Shown one piece after another: positions 8,254-15,471 of a stretch of 40,065 bases of DNA (its first letter is position 1; each line of letters starts with the position of its first letter). The notes under the pieces are model-generated. The model was not told the DNA's origin, searched no databases, and saw only the letters and a list, made by a program, of their open reading frames with translations. Both the position numbers and the translations under genes were made by a program. Source of the stretch: JAHWJX01 sp036386655 (GTDB lineage Bacteria > Pseudomonadota > Alphaproteobacteria > Caulobacterales > Caulobacteraceae); contig DASVVG010000132.1 of NCBI GenBank assembly GCA_036386655.1, positions 1 through 40,065 of the forward strand. Direction: 5' to 3'.

Positions 8254-9296
8254 AGCTCGCCACGCCCCGCTGGTGGTACCGCCGCGACCCGCCGGGCCAC
8301 GTGGCGCGCATGGCGCTCCGCCCCGCCTCTTGGGTCTGGGGCTGGGCCACCGCCCGCCGAATCGCCAACGCCCGCGTCTACGACCCCGGCGTGCCGGTGA
8401 TCTCCGTCGGCAACCTCACGGTCGGCGGGTCGGGCAAGACCCCCGTCGCCGGCGAGATTCTGCGCACCCTGCGCGCACAGGGCGTGGACGCGCACGGCCT
8501 CTCCCGCGGCTACGGCGGACGCGAGCAGGGTCCGCTCCGTGTCGACCCCGACCGCCACACGGCGGAGCAGGTCGGCGACGAGCCGCTGATGCTGGCCGGT
8601 GACGCCCCCTTCTGGATCGCCCGCGACCGCGCCGCCGGGGCCCGGGCCGCCGTCGCCGCCGGCGCGCAGGCGCTCGTGCTCGACGACGGCCACCAGAACC
8701 CGGCCGTCGCCAAGACCCTGTCCCTCGTCGTGGTGGACGGCGAAACGCGCAACGGCGAGTGGCCCTTCGGCGACGGCGCCGTCTTCCCGTCGGGCCCGAT
8801 GCGCGAGTCGCTCCGCACCGGCCTCGCCCGGGCCGACGCCGTGATCCTCATGCTCCCGGCCGACCTGCACGAGCCCGACCCTGACCTCCTCGCGCTCTTC
8901 CGCGACACCCCCGTGCTGACCGCCCGCCTCGAGCCCGCAGCCCCGCCGCCTCCGGGCCCGCAGGTGGGCTTCGCCGGCATCGCCAAGCCCTGGAAGGTCG
9001 AGCGCGCGCTGAAGGCCGCCGGCTGCGAACTTGCCGACTTCGTCCCCTTCCCCGACCACGCGGCCTACGCGGAGCGCGACCTCGAAGCCCTCGCCCGCCG
9101 CGCCGAGCTGTTCGGCGCCGGACTCCTCACCACGGAGAAGGACCACGTCCGTCTGCCGCCCGCCTGGCGCGCCCGCGTCGCGGCGTGGCCGGTGCGGGCC
9201 CGCTTCGAGGACGAGGCGGCGCTCGCCCGGCTACTTCAGCGCGTCGGGCCGGCCGGTCTCGGCGTGCCGCTTCAGCCGTCCCATCTGGATCGCTAG
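8250..9296 (+). CDS. lpxK: Tetraacyldisaccharide 4'-kinase
   Basis: 348 residues with a GTG start overlapping the waaA stop (GTGA). It has the LpxK-specific P-loop in GNLTVGGSGKTP (54-65), LSRGYGG, a Walker B-like LVLDDGHQNP, VFPSGPMRES and a C-terminal TTEKDHVRLP. It phosphorylates the 4' position of the lipid A disaccharide at the inner membrane. The recognisable family sequence ends at about RLLQR; the final 20 or so residues run antiparallel over the 3' end of the SRPBCC gene (9231-9296) and look like an added tail. It is the last gene of the four-gene operon. Confidence 0.95.
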   Translation: MKLATPRWWYRRDPPGHVARMALRPASWVWGWATARRIANARVYDPGVPVISVGNLTVGGSGKTPVAGEILRTLRAQGVDAHGLSRGYGGREQGPLRVDPDRHTAEQVGDEPLMLAGDAPFWIARDRAAGARAAVAAGAQALVLDDGHQNPAVAKTLSLVVVDGETRNGEWPFGDGAVFPSGPMRESLRTGLARADAVILMLPADLHEPDPDLLALFRDTPVLTARLEPAAPPPPGPQVGFAGIAKPWKVERALKAAGCELADFVPFPDHAAYAERDLEALARRAELFGAGLLTTEKDHVRLPPAWRARVAAWPVRARFEDEAALARLLQRVGPAGLGVPLQPSHLDR

Positions 9297-9767
9297 GACG
9301 CCGTCCACCGCCGGCGCGAGCTTGTCGAACGGCATGGCCGACCAGCCGCCCACCGCATAGCTCATCGTCAGCACGGACCCGCCGCCGGACGGCTTGACGG
9401 TGAACACCATGTTCCCCGCTACGCCTTCCGCCGCCAGCGGCCCCAGGGCTCCCGTCAGCGTCAGCTGCTCGGGCCAGCGGATGTGCCCGACCTCCATGTG
9501 CCGGACATAGCCGTCCTTCAGCGTCTCGCAGAAGCAGCCTCCGGCCTTCGCCTCCAGCGTCAGGTTCTGCGCCCTGCCCGAGTAGGTGTGCGCGGGATCC
9601 CACCAACGTCCCGGCTGCAGCAGGGCGTCCCACACCTTCTTCGGCGGCGCGGCCACCTGCAGCGTGTGCGACGAGCGGAAGCCGTGGGCCGCGACGTCGG
9701 TCACCTCCGCCTGCGCCGCCGTGCCCACGGCGAGCGCCGCGAGCGCGGCGGCCGCGACACGCTTCAT
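9231..9767 (-). CDS. Exported SRPBCC (START/Bet v1-like) protein
   Basis: 178 residues with a clean Sec signal peptide (AAQA cleavage near residue 20). The mature part has SRPBCC hallmarks: FRSSHTLQVAAPPKKVWDALLQPGRWWDPAHTYSG, the GGCFCETLKDG turn and WPEQLTLTGALGPL before the C-terminal helix. The fold binds hydrophobic ligands, and the natural ligand is unknown. The ATG overlaps the amidohydrolase stop by 3 bases, so it is the last gene of the purD operon. Its 3' end overlaps lpxK by 66 bases on the opposite strand. Confidence 0.8.
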   Translation of the reverse strand: MKRVAAAALAALAVGTAAQAEVTDVAAHGFRSSHTLQVAAPPKKVWDALLQPGRWWDPAHTYSGRAQNLTLEAKAGGCFCETLKDGYVRHMEVGHIRWPEQLTLTGALGPLAAEGVAGNMVFTVKPSGGGSVLTMSYAVGGWSAMPFDKLAPAVDGVLAIQMGRLKRHAETGRPDALK

Positions 9768-11077
9768 CGCCGGGCCTCACGCCTGTGCACCTTGCCGCCC
9801 TTCATCACGAAGGTGACGCGCTGCAGCTCGGCCACGTCGCGCAGCGGATCGCCGCGCACCGCCACGATGTCCGCCGCCTTGCCCGGCGCCAGCGTGCCGA
9901 TCTCGTTCGACAGCTGCAGGTGGTCGGCCGCGTTCACCGTCGCGGCGCGGATGGCCTGGATCGGCGTCATCCCCGCCCGCACCAGCAGCGCGAACTCCTG
10001 CGCGTTGTCGCCGTGCGCCGAGACGCCGGTGTCGGTTCCGAAGGCGATCTTCACCCCGCCCGCGTGCGCCCGGCGCGCCATGTCCAGCATCTTCGGTCCC
10101 GCTTCCCGCGCCTTCGTCGTCTGCGCCGGCGTGAAGAAGTTGCCCGGCGAGTTGGCGATGCGGGCCACGTAGTCCCCCGCCATCAGCGTCGGCACCAGGT
10201 ACGCGCCGCGCTGCTTGAACAGCCGGATCGACTCCTCGTCGAGGTAGGTCCCGTGCTCGATCGCGTCGCCGCCGGCGCGCAGGAAGCTGTTGATCCCGTC
10301 GGCCCCGTGCGCGTGCGCCGTCACCTTGCGCCCCATCCGGTGCCCGGCCTCGACGATCGCCTTCAGCTCGTCCTCCAGGAACTGCTGCCCCAGCCCCGCC
10401 GCGGTGTTCGACAGCACGCCCCCCGTCGCCGTGATCTTGATGATGTCGGCTCCGCGCCAGACCTGCTCGCGCACGGCCCGCCGGCAGTCCTCCGCGCCGG
10501 AGCAGACGGACGTCGGCCGCAGCACGTGCATGACGTCGCCGCGGAAGCCGTTCACGTCGCCGTGCCCGCCGTGCACCGACACCGCCCCGCCCGACGCGAT
10601 GATCCGGGGTCCCGCAACGTCGCCGCGCTTCACCGCGTCCCGCAGCGCGAAGATCGCTTCGTTGTCCGCGCCCAGGTCCGCCACCGTGGTGAACCCCGCT
10701 TCCAGCGTCTTGCGCGCATAGCCCGCGCCGACCATCGCCTGCTCGGCCGAGGACTGCGTCACCTCCTCCAGTCGCGAGTTCGGGTTCTGCTGGCCGGTGA
10801 GGTGCACGTGGCTGTCGATCAGTCCCGGCAGCACGAAGCTGTCCGAGAGGTCGATCGTCTCGCCCGTGCAGTCCGCTGCGACCTTGCCGATCCCGGTGAT
10901 CCGCCCGTTGGCGACGCTGATGGTGACGCCCGTCTCCACCCGCCCCGTCGCCGGGTCGGCGAGCACCCGTCCCGCCGTGATGCAGTAGGTGTCCTGCGGA
11001 CGGGCCGTCGTGGTCGTCTGCGCGGAAGCCACCGCGGCGAGCCCCGCGAACGCTGCGGCGGCGAACAAGCTCTTCAT
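9764..11077 (-). CDS. Exported metal-dependent amidohydrolase (Xaa-Pro dipeptidase-like)
   Basis: 437 residues. A Sec signal peptide (cleavage near VASAQ) precedes an amidohydrolase TIM barrel. Metal residues visible: DSHVHL (His90, His92), a Lys in IIKITATGGV likely to be carboxylated, TAHAHG, IEHGTYL and the catalytic Asp in AFGTDTGVSAHG. Relatives are periplasmic enzymes that cleave dipeptides, often with proline or hydrophobic/cationic C-terminal residues. The exact substrate is not deducible. The start is one base beyond the kinase stop, so it belongs to the purD operon. Confidence 0.88.
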   Translation of the reverse strand: MKSLFAAAAFAGLAAVASAQTTTTARPQDTYCITAGRVLADPATGRVETGVTISVANGRITGIGKVAADCTGETIDLSDSFVLPGLIDSHVHLTGQQNPNSRLEEVTQSSAEQAMVGAGYARKTLEAGFTTVADLGADNEAIFALRDAVKRGDVAGPRIIASGGAVSVHGGHGDVNGFRGDVMHVLRPTSVCSGAEDCRRAVREQVWRGADIIKITATGGVLSNTAAGLGQQFLEDELKAIVEAGHRMGRKVTAHAHGADGINSFLRAGGDAIEHGTYLDEESIRLFKQRGAYLVPTLMAGDYVARIANSPGNFFTPAQTTKAREAGPKMLDMARRAHAGGVKIAFGTDTGVSAHGDNAQEFALLVRAGMTPIQAIRAATVNAADHLQLSNEIGTLAPGKAADIVAVRGDPLRDVAELQRVTFVMKGGKVHRREARR

Positions 11078-11078
11078 C

Positions 11079-12143
11079 TCAAGCCCCTGCTTTCCTTGCG
11101 AAACTCCACGCCGCCTCGGCCAGCGGCTCCACCCGTTCGGCCATCGCCTGCGCGTGCGCGCTGGCCGCCGTGCCGTCCCTCACCCGTCCCGCGATGCCCT
11201 GGCAGATCGCCGCCAGCCGGAACAGGTTGTACGCGAAGTACCAGTCCAGCTCCGGCACGCCCGCGCGCCCGGTCGCGGCCGCATACTGCTCCACCGCCTC
11301 GTTCATCGTGGGCAGACCGTGCGCCTTCACGTCCATCCCCGCCAGCCCGCCGCGCTGCTCCGCCGGCATCACCCACTGCATCAGGAAGTAGCTGAAGTCC
11401 GCCAGCGGGTTGCCCAGCGTCGACAGCTCCCAGTCCAGCACCGCCGCCACCCGCGGCGCCTCCGCGTCGATGATCAGGTTGTCGAGCCGATAGTCCCCGT
11501 GAACGATCGAGACCGCATCGTCTTCCGGCAGGCTCTGCGGCAGCGACTCGATCAGCCGGTCCATCGCCGGCAGCGCACGCGTCTCGGAGGCGCGGTACTG
11601 CTTCGACCACCGGTCCACCTGCCGCGCGAAGTAGTTGCCCGCCTTGCCGTAGTCGCCCAGGCCCACGCCTTGCGGGTCGATCCCGTGCAGCCGCGCCAGC
11701 GTCTCGATCTCCGCCCGATAGACGGCGCCCCGCTCTTCGAACCCCAGTTCCGGCAGCCGCCCGTCCCAGAAGATCCGCCCCTCCACCTTCTCCATCACGT
11801 AGAACGCTGTCCCGATCACCGCGTCGTCCTCGCAGAGCGCATACGGGCGCGCGACGGGGAAGCCCGTCGGCCACAGCGCCGAGATCACGCGGAACTCCCG
11901 ATCCACCGCGTGCGCCGACGGCAGCAGCTTGCCCGGCGGCTTGCGCCTCAGCACGTACCGCCCGCCCGGCGTGATCAGCTCATAGGTCGGGTTCGACTGC
12001 CCGCCCCGGAACTGCCGCACCTCCAGCGGCCCCTCGAAGCCGTCGACGTGCTCCCGCAGCCAGGGCAGCAGCCGCGCCTCGTCCAGCTCGTGCCGCGCCT
12101 CCACCGGCTTGGTCCCCGTGAACGCCGCCCCCGCGTCGCTCAT
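11079..12143 (-). CDS. APH/choline-kinase family phosphotransferase
   Basis: 354 residues, aminoglycoside phosphotransferase fold. Visible motifs: an FRGGQSNPTYEL nucleotide loop, LRRKPPGKLLPSAHAVDREF with the ATP-binding Lys, the catalytic loop HGDYRLDN (215-222) and the metal-binding DWEL (237-240). Members with this pattern (ACAD10/YcbJ type) are usually beside fatty-acid oxidation genes and may phosphorylate hydroxyacyl compounds. No such genes are here. Antibiotic resistance is unlikely given the subfamily. The ATG at 12143 overlaps the purD stop by 4 bases. Confidence 0.88.
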   Translation of the reverse strand: MSDAGAAFTGTKPVEARHELDEARLLPWLREHVDGFEGPLEVRQFRGGQSNPTYELITPGGRYVLRRKPPGKLLPSAHAVDREFRVISALWPTGFPVARPYALCEDDAVIGTAFYVMEKVEGRIFWDGRLPELGFEERGAVYRAEIETLARLHGIDPQGVGLGDYGKAGNYFARQVDRWSKQYRASETRALPAMDRLIESLPQSLPEDDAVSIVHGDYRLDNLIIDAEAPRVAAVLDWELSTLGNPLADFSYFLMQWVMPAEQRGGLAGMDVKAHGLPTMNEAVEQYAAATGRAGVPELDWYFAYNLFRLAAICQGIAGRVRDGTAASAHAQAMAERVEPLAEAAWSFARKAGA

Positions 12144-13420
12144 TCCGCCGGAGCCCCCAGCGCCCGCCAGCCGATGTCGCGCCGCCAGAACCCCTCCGGC
12201 CAGTCGATCCGGTCGATCGCCGCGTAGGCCCGCTCCCGCGCCGCCTCCAGGGTGGGCCCGCCGGCGCACACGTTCAGCACCCGTCCGCCCGCCGCGCGCA
12301 GGCCGCCGCTCTCGTCGCGCGCGGTCCCGGCGTGGAACACCACGATGTCGTTGCCGAAGTGCAGTTCCGCCCCCCGGATCGCCGACCCCGTCTCCGGCGC
12401 CTCGGGATACCCCTTCGCCGCCATCACCACACAGATCGCCGCCTCGTCCCGCCACTCCGGCGCCGGCATGTTGTGCAGGTCACCGGTGGCCGCCGCATGC
12501 AGGTACGGCAGCAGGTCGCTCTTCAGCCGCAGCATCAGCACCTGGCACTCCGGGTCGCCGAAGCGCGCGTTGTACTCCACGAGCTTCGGCCCCTGCTCCG
12601 TCAACATCAGGCCCGCGTACAGCACGCCCCGATACGCCGTCCCTTCCGCCGCCATTCCCGCCACAGTGGGCGCGATCAGTCGCGCGCGCGCCTGCTCCAC
12701 GACCTCCGGCGTCAGCACCGGCGCCGGGCTGTACGTGCCCATCCCGCCGGTGTTCGGCCCCTCGTCGCCGTCGTAGGCGCGCTTGTGGTCCTGCGCGCCG
12801 CCGAACAGCATCGCCGTCTTGCCGTCGCAGAGCGCGAACAGCGACGCCTCCTCGCCGGCCATGAACTCCTCGACCACCACGCGCGCGCCCGCAGCGCCGA
12901 AGCGCCCGGACAGCATCTCGCGTACCGCGCCTTCCGCTTCGGCGCGGTCCATCGCGATGACCACGCCCTTCCCCGCCGCCAGCCCGTCCGCCTTGATCAC
13001 GTACGGCGGCTGCAGCCGGTCGACGAACGCCAGCGCCGGCTCCGCCTGGTCGAACACGCCATAGGCGGCCGTCGGCAGACCGTGCCGCGCCGCGAAGTCC
13101 TTGGTGAACGCCTTGGAGCTCTCCAGCCGCGCCGCCGCCGCCGTCGGCCCGAAGCAGGGGATCCCGATCTCGGAGAGCTTGTCCGCCAGCCCCCTCTCCA
13201 GCGCCGCCTCCGGCCCCACCACCACCAGGTCCGCCCGGATGTCGCGCGCCAGCGCCGCCAGCCCGCCGGCGTTGTCGGCCTTCACCGGCCGCAGTTCCCC
13301 AAGCCGCTCCATGCCCGGGTTGCCCGGCGCGATCACCAGCCGCGTCAGCAGCGGCGACTGCGCTATCTTCCAGGCCAGCGCATGCTCGCGCCCGCCCGAG
13401 CCCACCAGAAGGACGTTCAT
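12140..13420 (-). CDS. purD: Phosphoribosylamine-glycine ligase (GARS)
   Basis: 426 residues from the ATG at 13420, which gives the family N-terminus MNVLLVGSGGREHALAWK. It is an ATP-grasp enzyme: GPEAALERGLADKL, FTKDFAARHGLPTA, VIKADGLAAGKGVV, EEFMAGEEASLFALCDG, GGMGTYSPAPVL and EYNARFGDPECQVLM are all recognisable. It makes glycinamide ribonucleotide from phosphoribosylamine, glycine and ATP, an early step of purine synthesis. It leads an overlapping four-gene minus-strand operon whose other members have no evident link to purines. The divergent gap upstream (13421-14029) must hold its promoter. Confidence 0.97.
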   Translation of the reverse strand: MNVLLVGSGGREHALAWKIAQSPLLTRLVIAPGNPGMERLGELRPVKADNAGGLAALARDIRADLVVVGPEAALERGLADKLSEIGIPCFGPTAAAARLESSKAFTKDFAARHGLPTAAYGVFDQAEPALAFVDRLQPPYVIKADGLAAGKGVVIAMDRAEAEGAVREMLSGRFGAAGARVVVEEFMAGEEASLFALCDGKTAMLFGGAQDHKRAYDGDEGPNTGGMGTYSPAPVLTPEVVEQARARLIAPTVAGMAAEGTAYRGVLYAGLMLTEQGPKLVEYNARFGDPECQVLMLRLKSDLLPYLHAAATGDLHNMPAPEWRDEAAICVVMAAKGYPEAPETGSAIRGAELHFGNDIVVFHAGTARDESGGLRAAGGRVLNVCAGGPTLEAARERAYAAIDRIDWPEGFWRRDIGWRALGAPAE

Positions 13421-13527
13421 CCGTCCTGCGTAGCCGCCGCGCCCCGCCGCGTCACCACCGGGCTGCACGCCGCCAGGAGAGAGGCGCGCCGCGCCCTCTG
13501 CGCCATTGATCTCTTGGCTGCGAGCCT

Positions 13528-13622
13528 GCCGGTCGGGACAGGTCAGTCAAGGACCGCGCCTCCGGCGCGGCCGCTCCGCGGCGGCCTTGCAGGCCGTCCT
13601 TGAGTGACCTGTCCCGACCGGC
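13528..13622. repeat. Imperfect palindromic element able to fold as a cloverleaf
   Basis: Arms at 13528-13554 and 13596-13622 are 27-base inverted repeats with a single mismatch (near 13545). Between them are three consecutive perfect hairpins: 13554-13570 (7-bp stem, loop TCC), 13571-13581 (4-bp stem, loop TCC) and 13583-13595 (5-bp stem, loop TGC). Weaker arm similarity continues outward: GATCTCTTG at 13508-13516 pairs with CAAGAGATC at 13633-13641. It resembles a palindromic intergenic repeat or small MITE. Only one copy occurs in this window. Confidence 0.75.
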
Positions 13623-13653
13623 TCCCATCCAGCAAGAGATCGAAGCTTCTCTC

Positions 13654-13675
13654 CCTTCCCCCTTGCGGGAGAAGG
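13654..13675. repeat. REP-like intergenic hairpin
   Basis: A 22-base near-palindrome with a TTGC loop at 13663-13666 and nine-position arms that pair except at one position. It is followed by GTGCCGCGAAGCAGGCGG and GATGAAGGG. This resembles the REP-type motif, CTTCTCCCGC hairpin then GTGCCGCGAAGC-GCGGATGAGGG, that I know from intergenic regions of many alphaproteobacteria. It adjoins the cloverleaf element. Confidence 0.6.
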
Positions 13676-13720
13676 TGCCGCGAAGCAGGCGGATGAAGGG
13701 TCCTCCCGCCCCCGCCGCGT

Positions 13721-13761
13721 TTGTCTCGCGAGACAAGACAACCGGAGACAACGCAGGACAA
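13721..13761. repeat. Perfect palindrome TTGTCTCGCGAGACAA plus GACAA repeats
   Basis: A 16-bp perfect palindrome at 13721-13736 is followed by further GACAA copies at 13737, 13747 and 13757. The 11-mer CCGGAGACAAC at 13742-13752 recurs exactly at 13974-13984. TTGTC also occurs at 13784 and 13958. The layout could be an operator array in the purD/xseA divergent region or another part of the repeat cluster; sequence alone does not decide. Confidence 0.5.
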
Positions 13762-14029
13762 TTCAGGAGGGCGGAGACACGCCTTGTCCCCCTCCTCCGC
13801 GCCGGCCGTACAATAGGCGCATGCAACCGCCCTTCAGCCGCGCTCCGGTGGCCGCCTCCCTACTCAAGAGGCCCGCCGCACGCCTCCCGCGCCGATCCGC
13901 GCCGCCCTCCGCCGCAGGCCGCCCGCCCGCATCTATTCACCCCCTGCGCCGCGCGGATTGTCCTCCACCGCACCCGGAGACAACACCCGGCCCCTGCCCC
14001 GACTCCCCTCCGCGCCTTATGTTGCCCTG

Positions 14030-15451
14030 ATGTCCGTCGCCGACCTGATCCCGCCCGAGGGTAACGCCAAGGCCTATTCGGTCTCCGAACTCAGCAGCGC
14101 GTTGAAGCGGACGCTGGAGGACGCCTACGGCTTCGTCCGCCTGCGCGGCGAGGTGTCGAAGGTCACCCGCCACGCCTCCGGCCACGTCTACCTGACGCTC
14201 AAGGACGAGAAGGCCTGCATCGACGGCGTGGTCTGGAAGATGACCGTGCGCGGGCTGAAGGCGCAGCCGCAGCAGGGGCTGGAGGTCATCGTCACCGGCC
14301 GGATCACCACCTACGCCGCCGGCTCCCGCTACCAGATCGTTATCGAGACGATGGAGCACGCCGGGGTGGGCGCGCTGCTCGCCCAGCTCGAGCGCCTGAA
14401 GACGCAGCTCCGCGGCGAGGGCCTATTCGACGCCGCCCGCAAGCAGCGCGTCCCCGTCACCCCCGCGGTGGTCGGCGTCATCACCAGCCCCACGGGGGCG
14501 GTGATCCGCGACATCCTCCATCGCATCCGCGACCGCTGGCCCTGCCGGGTCGTGGTCTGGCCGGTGGTGGTCCAGGGCGACCGCGCCGCCGCCGAGGTCG
14601 TGACGGCGATCCGGGGCTTCAACGCGCTCGCGCCCGGGGGTCCGGTGCCGCGCCCGGACGTGATCATCGTCGCGCGCGGCGGCGGCTCGGTCGAGGACCT
14701 CTGGCCCTTCAACGACGAGGCGCTGGCCCGCGCCGTCTCCGCCGGCTCGATCCCGCTGATCTCCGCCGTCGGGCACGAGACCGACACGACTCTGATCGAC
14801 TTCGTCTCCGACCTGCGCGCGCCGACGCCCACGGGCGCGGCCGAGCTGGCGACGCCGGTGCTGGCCGAACTCCGAGCCTCCGTGCGCGACCTCGACGCCC
14901 GTCTCGGCCGCTGGAAATCGCGCTCGCTGGAAGGCGCCACGCAGCGCTTCGACTTCGCCGCCAGCCGGCTGGACGCCGCGCTGCAGAAGAACACGGCCGT
15001 CCACGCCCACGACCTCGTCCGCACCACCGCCCGCTTCACGCCCGCGCTGCTCCAGCGTCCCGGCGAGCTCAAGGCGCAACGCCTCACCGAACTCTCGCGC
15101 CGCCTGGACGACGCCGTCGGCCGCTATGCCGAACAGGCGGGCCGCCGCGCTCGTCTCCCCGACCTCGAGGCGCGACTGAAGAGCGGACTCGAGCGCCGCC
15201 TGAAGCGCGCAGCCGATCAGCTTGACGCGCTGGAGAAACTCCGCGTCTCGTTCAACCCCGAGCGTCCGCTGGATCTCGGCTTCGCCCTCGTTCGCCGCGC
15301 CTCCGGCACGCTGGCGCGCGCCGCCGACGAACTCGCGGCCGGCGAGACGGTCCAGCTGAAGTTCAAGGAGGGCGAGCGTTCCGCGGTGATCGACGGCGGT
15401 CGCCCCGCCCGCGCCAAGCCGCTCGCCGCCGACCAGGGCAAGCTGTTCTGA
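14030..15451 (+). CDS. xseA: Exodeoxyribonuclease VII large subunit
   Basis: 473 residues. The ATG at 14030 gives the family start SVSELSSALKRTLEDAYGFVRLRGEVS, an OB-fold DNA-binding domain. The catalytic core follows: VGVITSPTGAVIRDILHRI, RGGGSVEDLWPFNDE and SAVGHETDTTLIDFVSDLRAPTPTGAAEL. The second half is a long alpha-helical, Arg-rich coiled-coil region that binds XseB subunits. The enzyme degrades single-stranded DNA into oligonucleotides in repair. xseB is not in the window. A TATGTT 6 bases upstream of the ATG would give a leaderless mRNA, but no good -35 accompanies it. Confidence 0.96.
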   Translation: MSVADLIPPEGNAKAYSVSELSSALKRTLEDAYGFVRLRGEVSKVTRHASGHVYLTLKDEKACIDGVVWKMTVRGLKAQPQQGLEVIVTGRITTYAAGSRYQIVIETMEHAGVGALLAQLERLKTQLRGEGLFDAARKQRVPVTPAVVGVITSPTGAVIRDILHRIRDRWPCRVVVWPVVVQGDRAAAEVVTAIRGFNALAPGGPVPRPDVIIVARGGGSVEDLWPFNDEALARAVSAGSIPLISAVGHETDTTLIDFVSDLRAPTPTGAAELATPVLAELRASVRDLDARLGRWKSRSLEGATQRFDFAASRLDAALQKNTAVHAHDLVRTTARFTPALLQRPGELKAQRLTELSRRLDDAVGRYAEQAGRRARLPDLEARLKSGLERRLKRAADQLDALEKLRVSFNPERPLDLGFALVRRASGTLARAADELAAGETVQLKFKEGERSAVIDGGRPARAKPLAADQGKLF

Positions 15452-15471
15452 GCGACGCCCTGGCCACCACG

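Larger units (their letters stand above)
13421..14029. other. 609-bp non-coding divergent region between purD and xseA
   Basis: This is the only stretch over 300 bases without a credible gene. Several frames are open (for example 13452-13826 minus and 13821-14030 plus), but they translate the repeats and have no family resemblance. Contents from left to right: the likely purD leader, a 95-bp cloverleaf-capable inverted repeat (13528-13622), a REP-like hairpin (13654-13675), a 16-bp perfect palindrome with GACAA repeats (13721-13761), a GC-rich stretch, and a second copy of CCGGAGACAAC at 13974-13984. A weak -10-like TATGTT at 14018-14023 precedes xseA. Promoters for both genes must lie here, though none is convincing. 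Confidence 0.8.

Noticed and set aside
11079..12143. APH-family kinase as an antibiotic resistance gene
   Set aside because: The motif pattern fits the ACAD10/YcbJ-type metabolic subgroup, and there is no mobile element or resistance context.
13452..13826. A 124-codon minus-strand frame in the purD/xseA gap
   Set aside because: It is a translation of the cloverleaf and REP-like repeats, with no start context and no family resemblance.
13821..14030. A 69-codon plus-strand frame before xseA
   Set aside because: Arg/Pro-rich translation of GC-rich spacer; no ribosome site and no conserved pattern.
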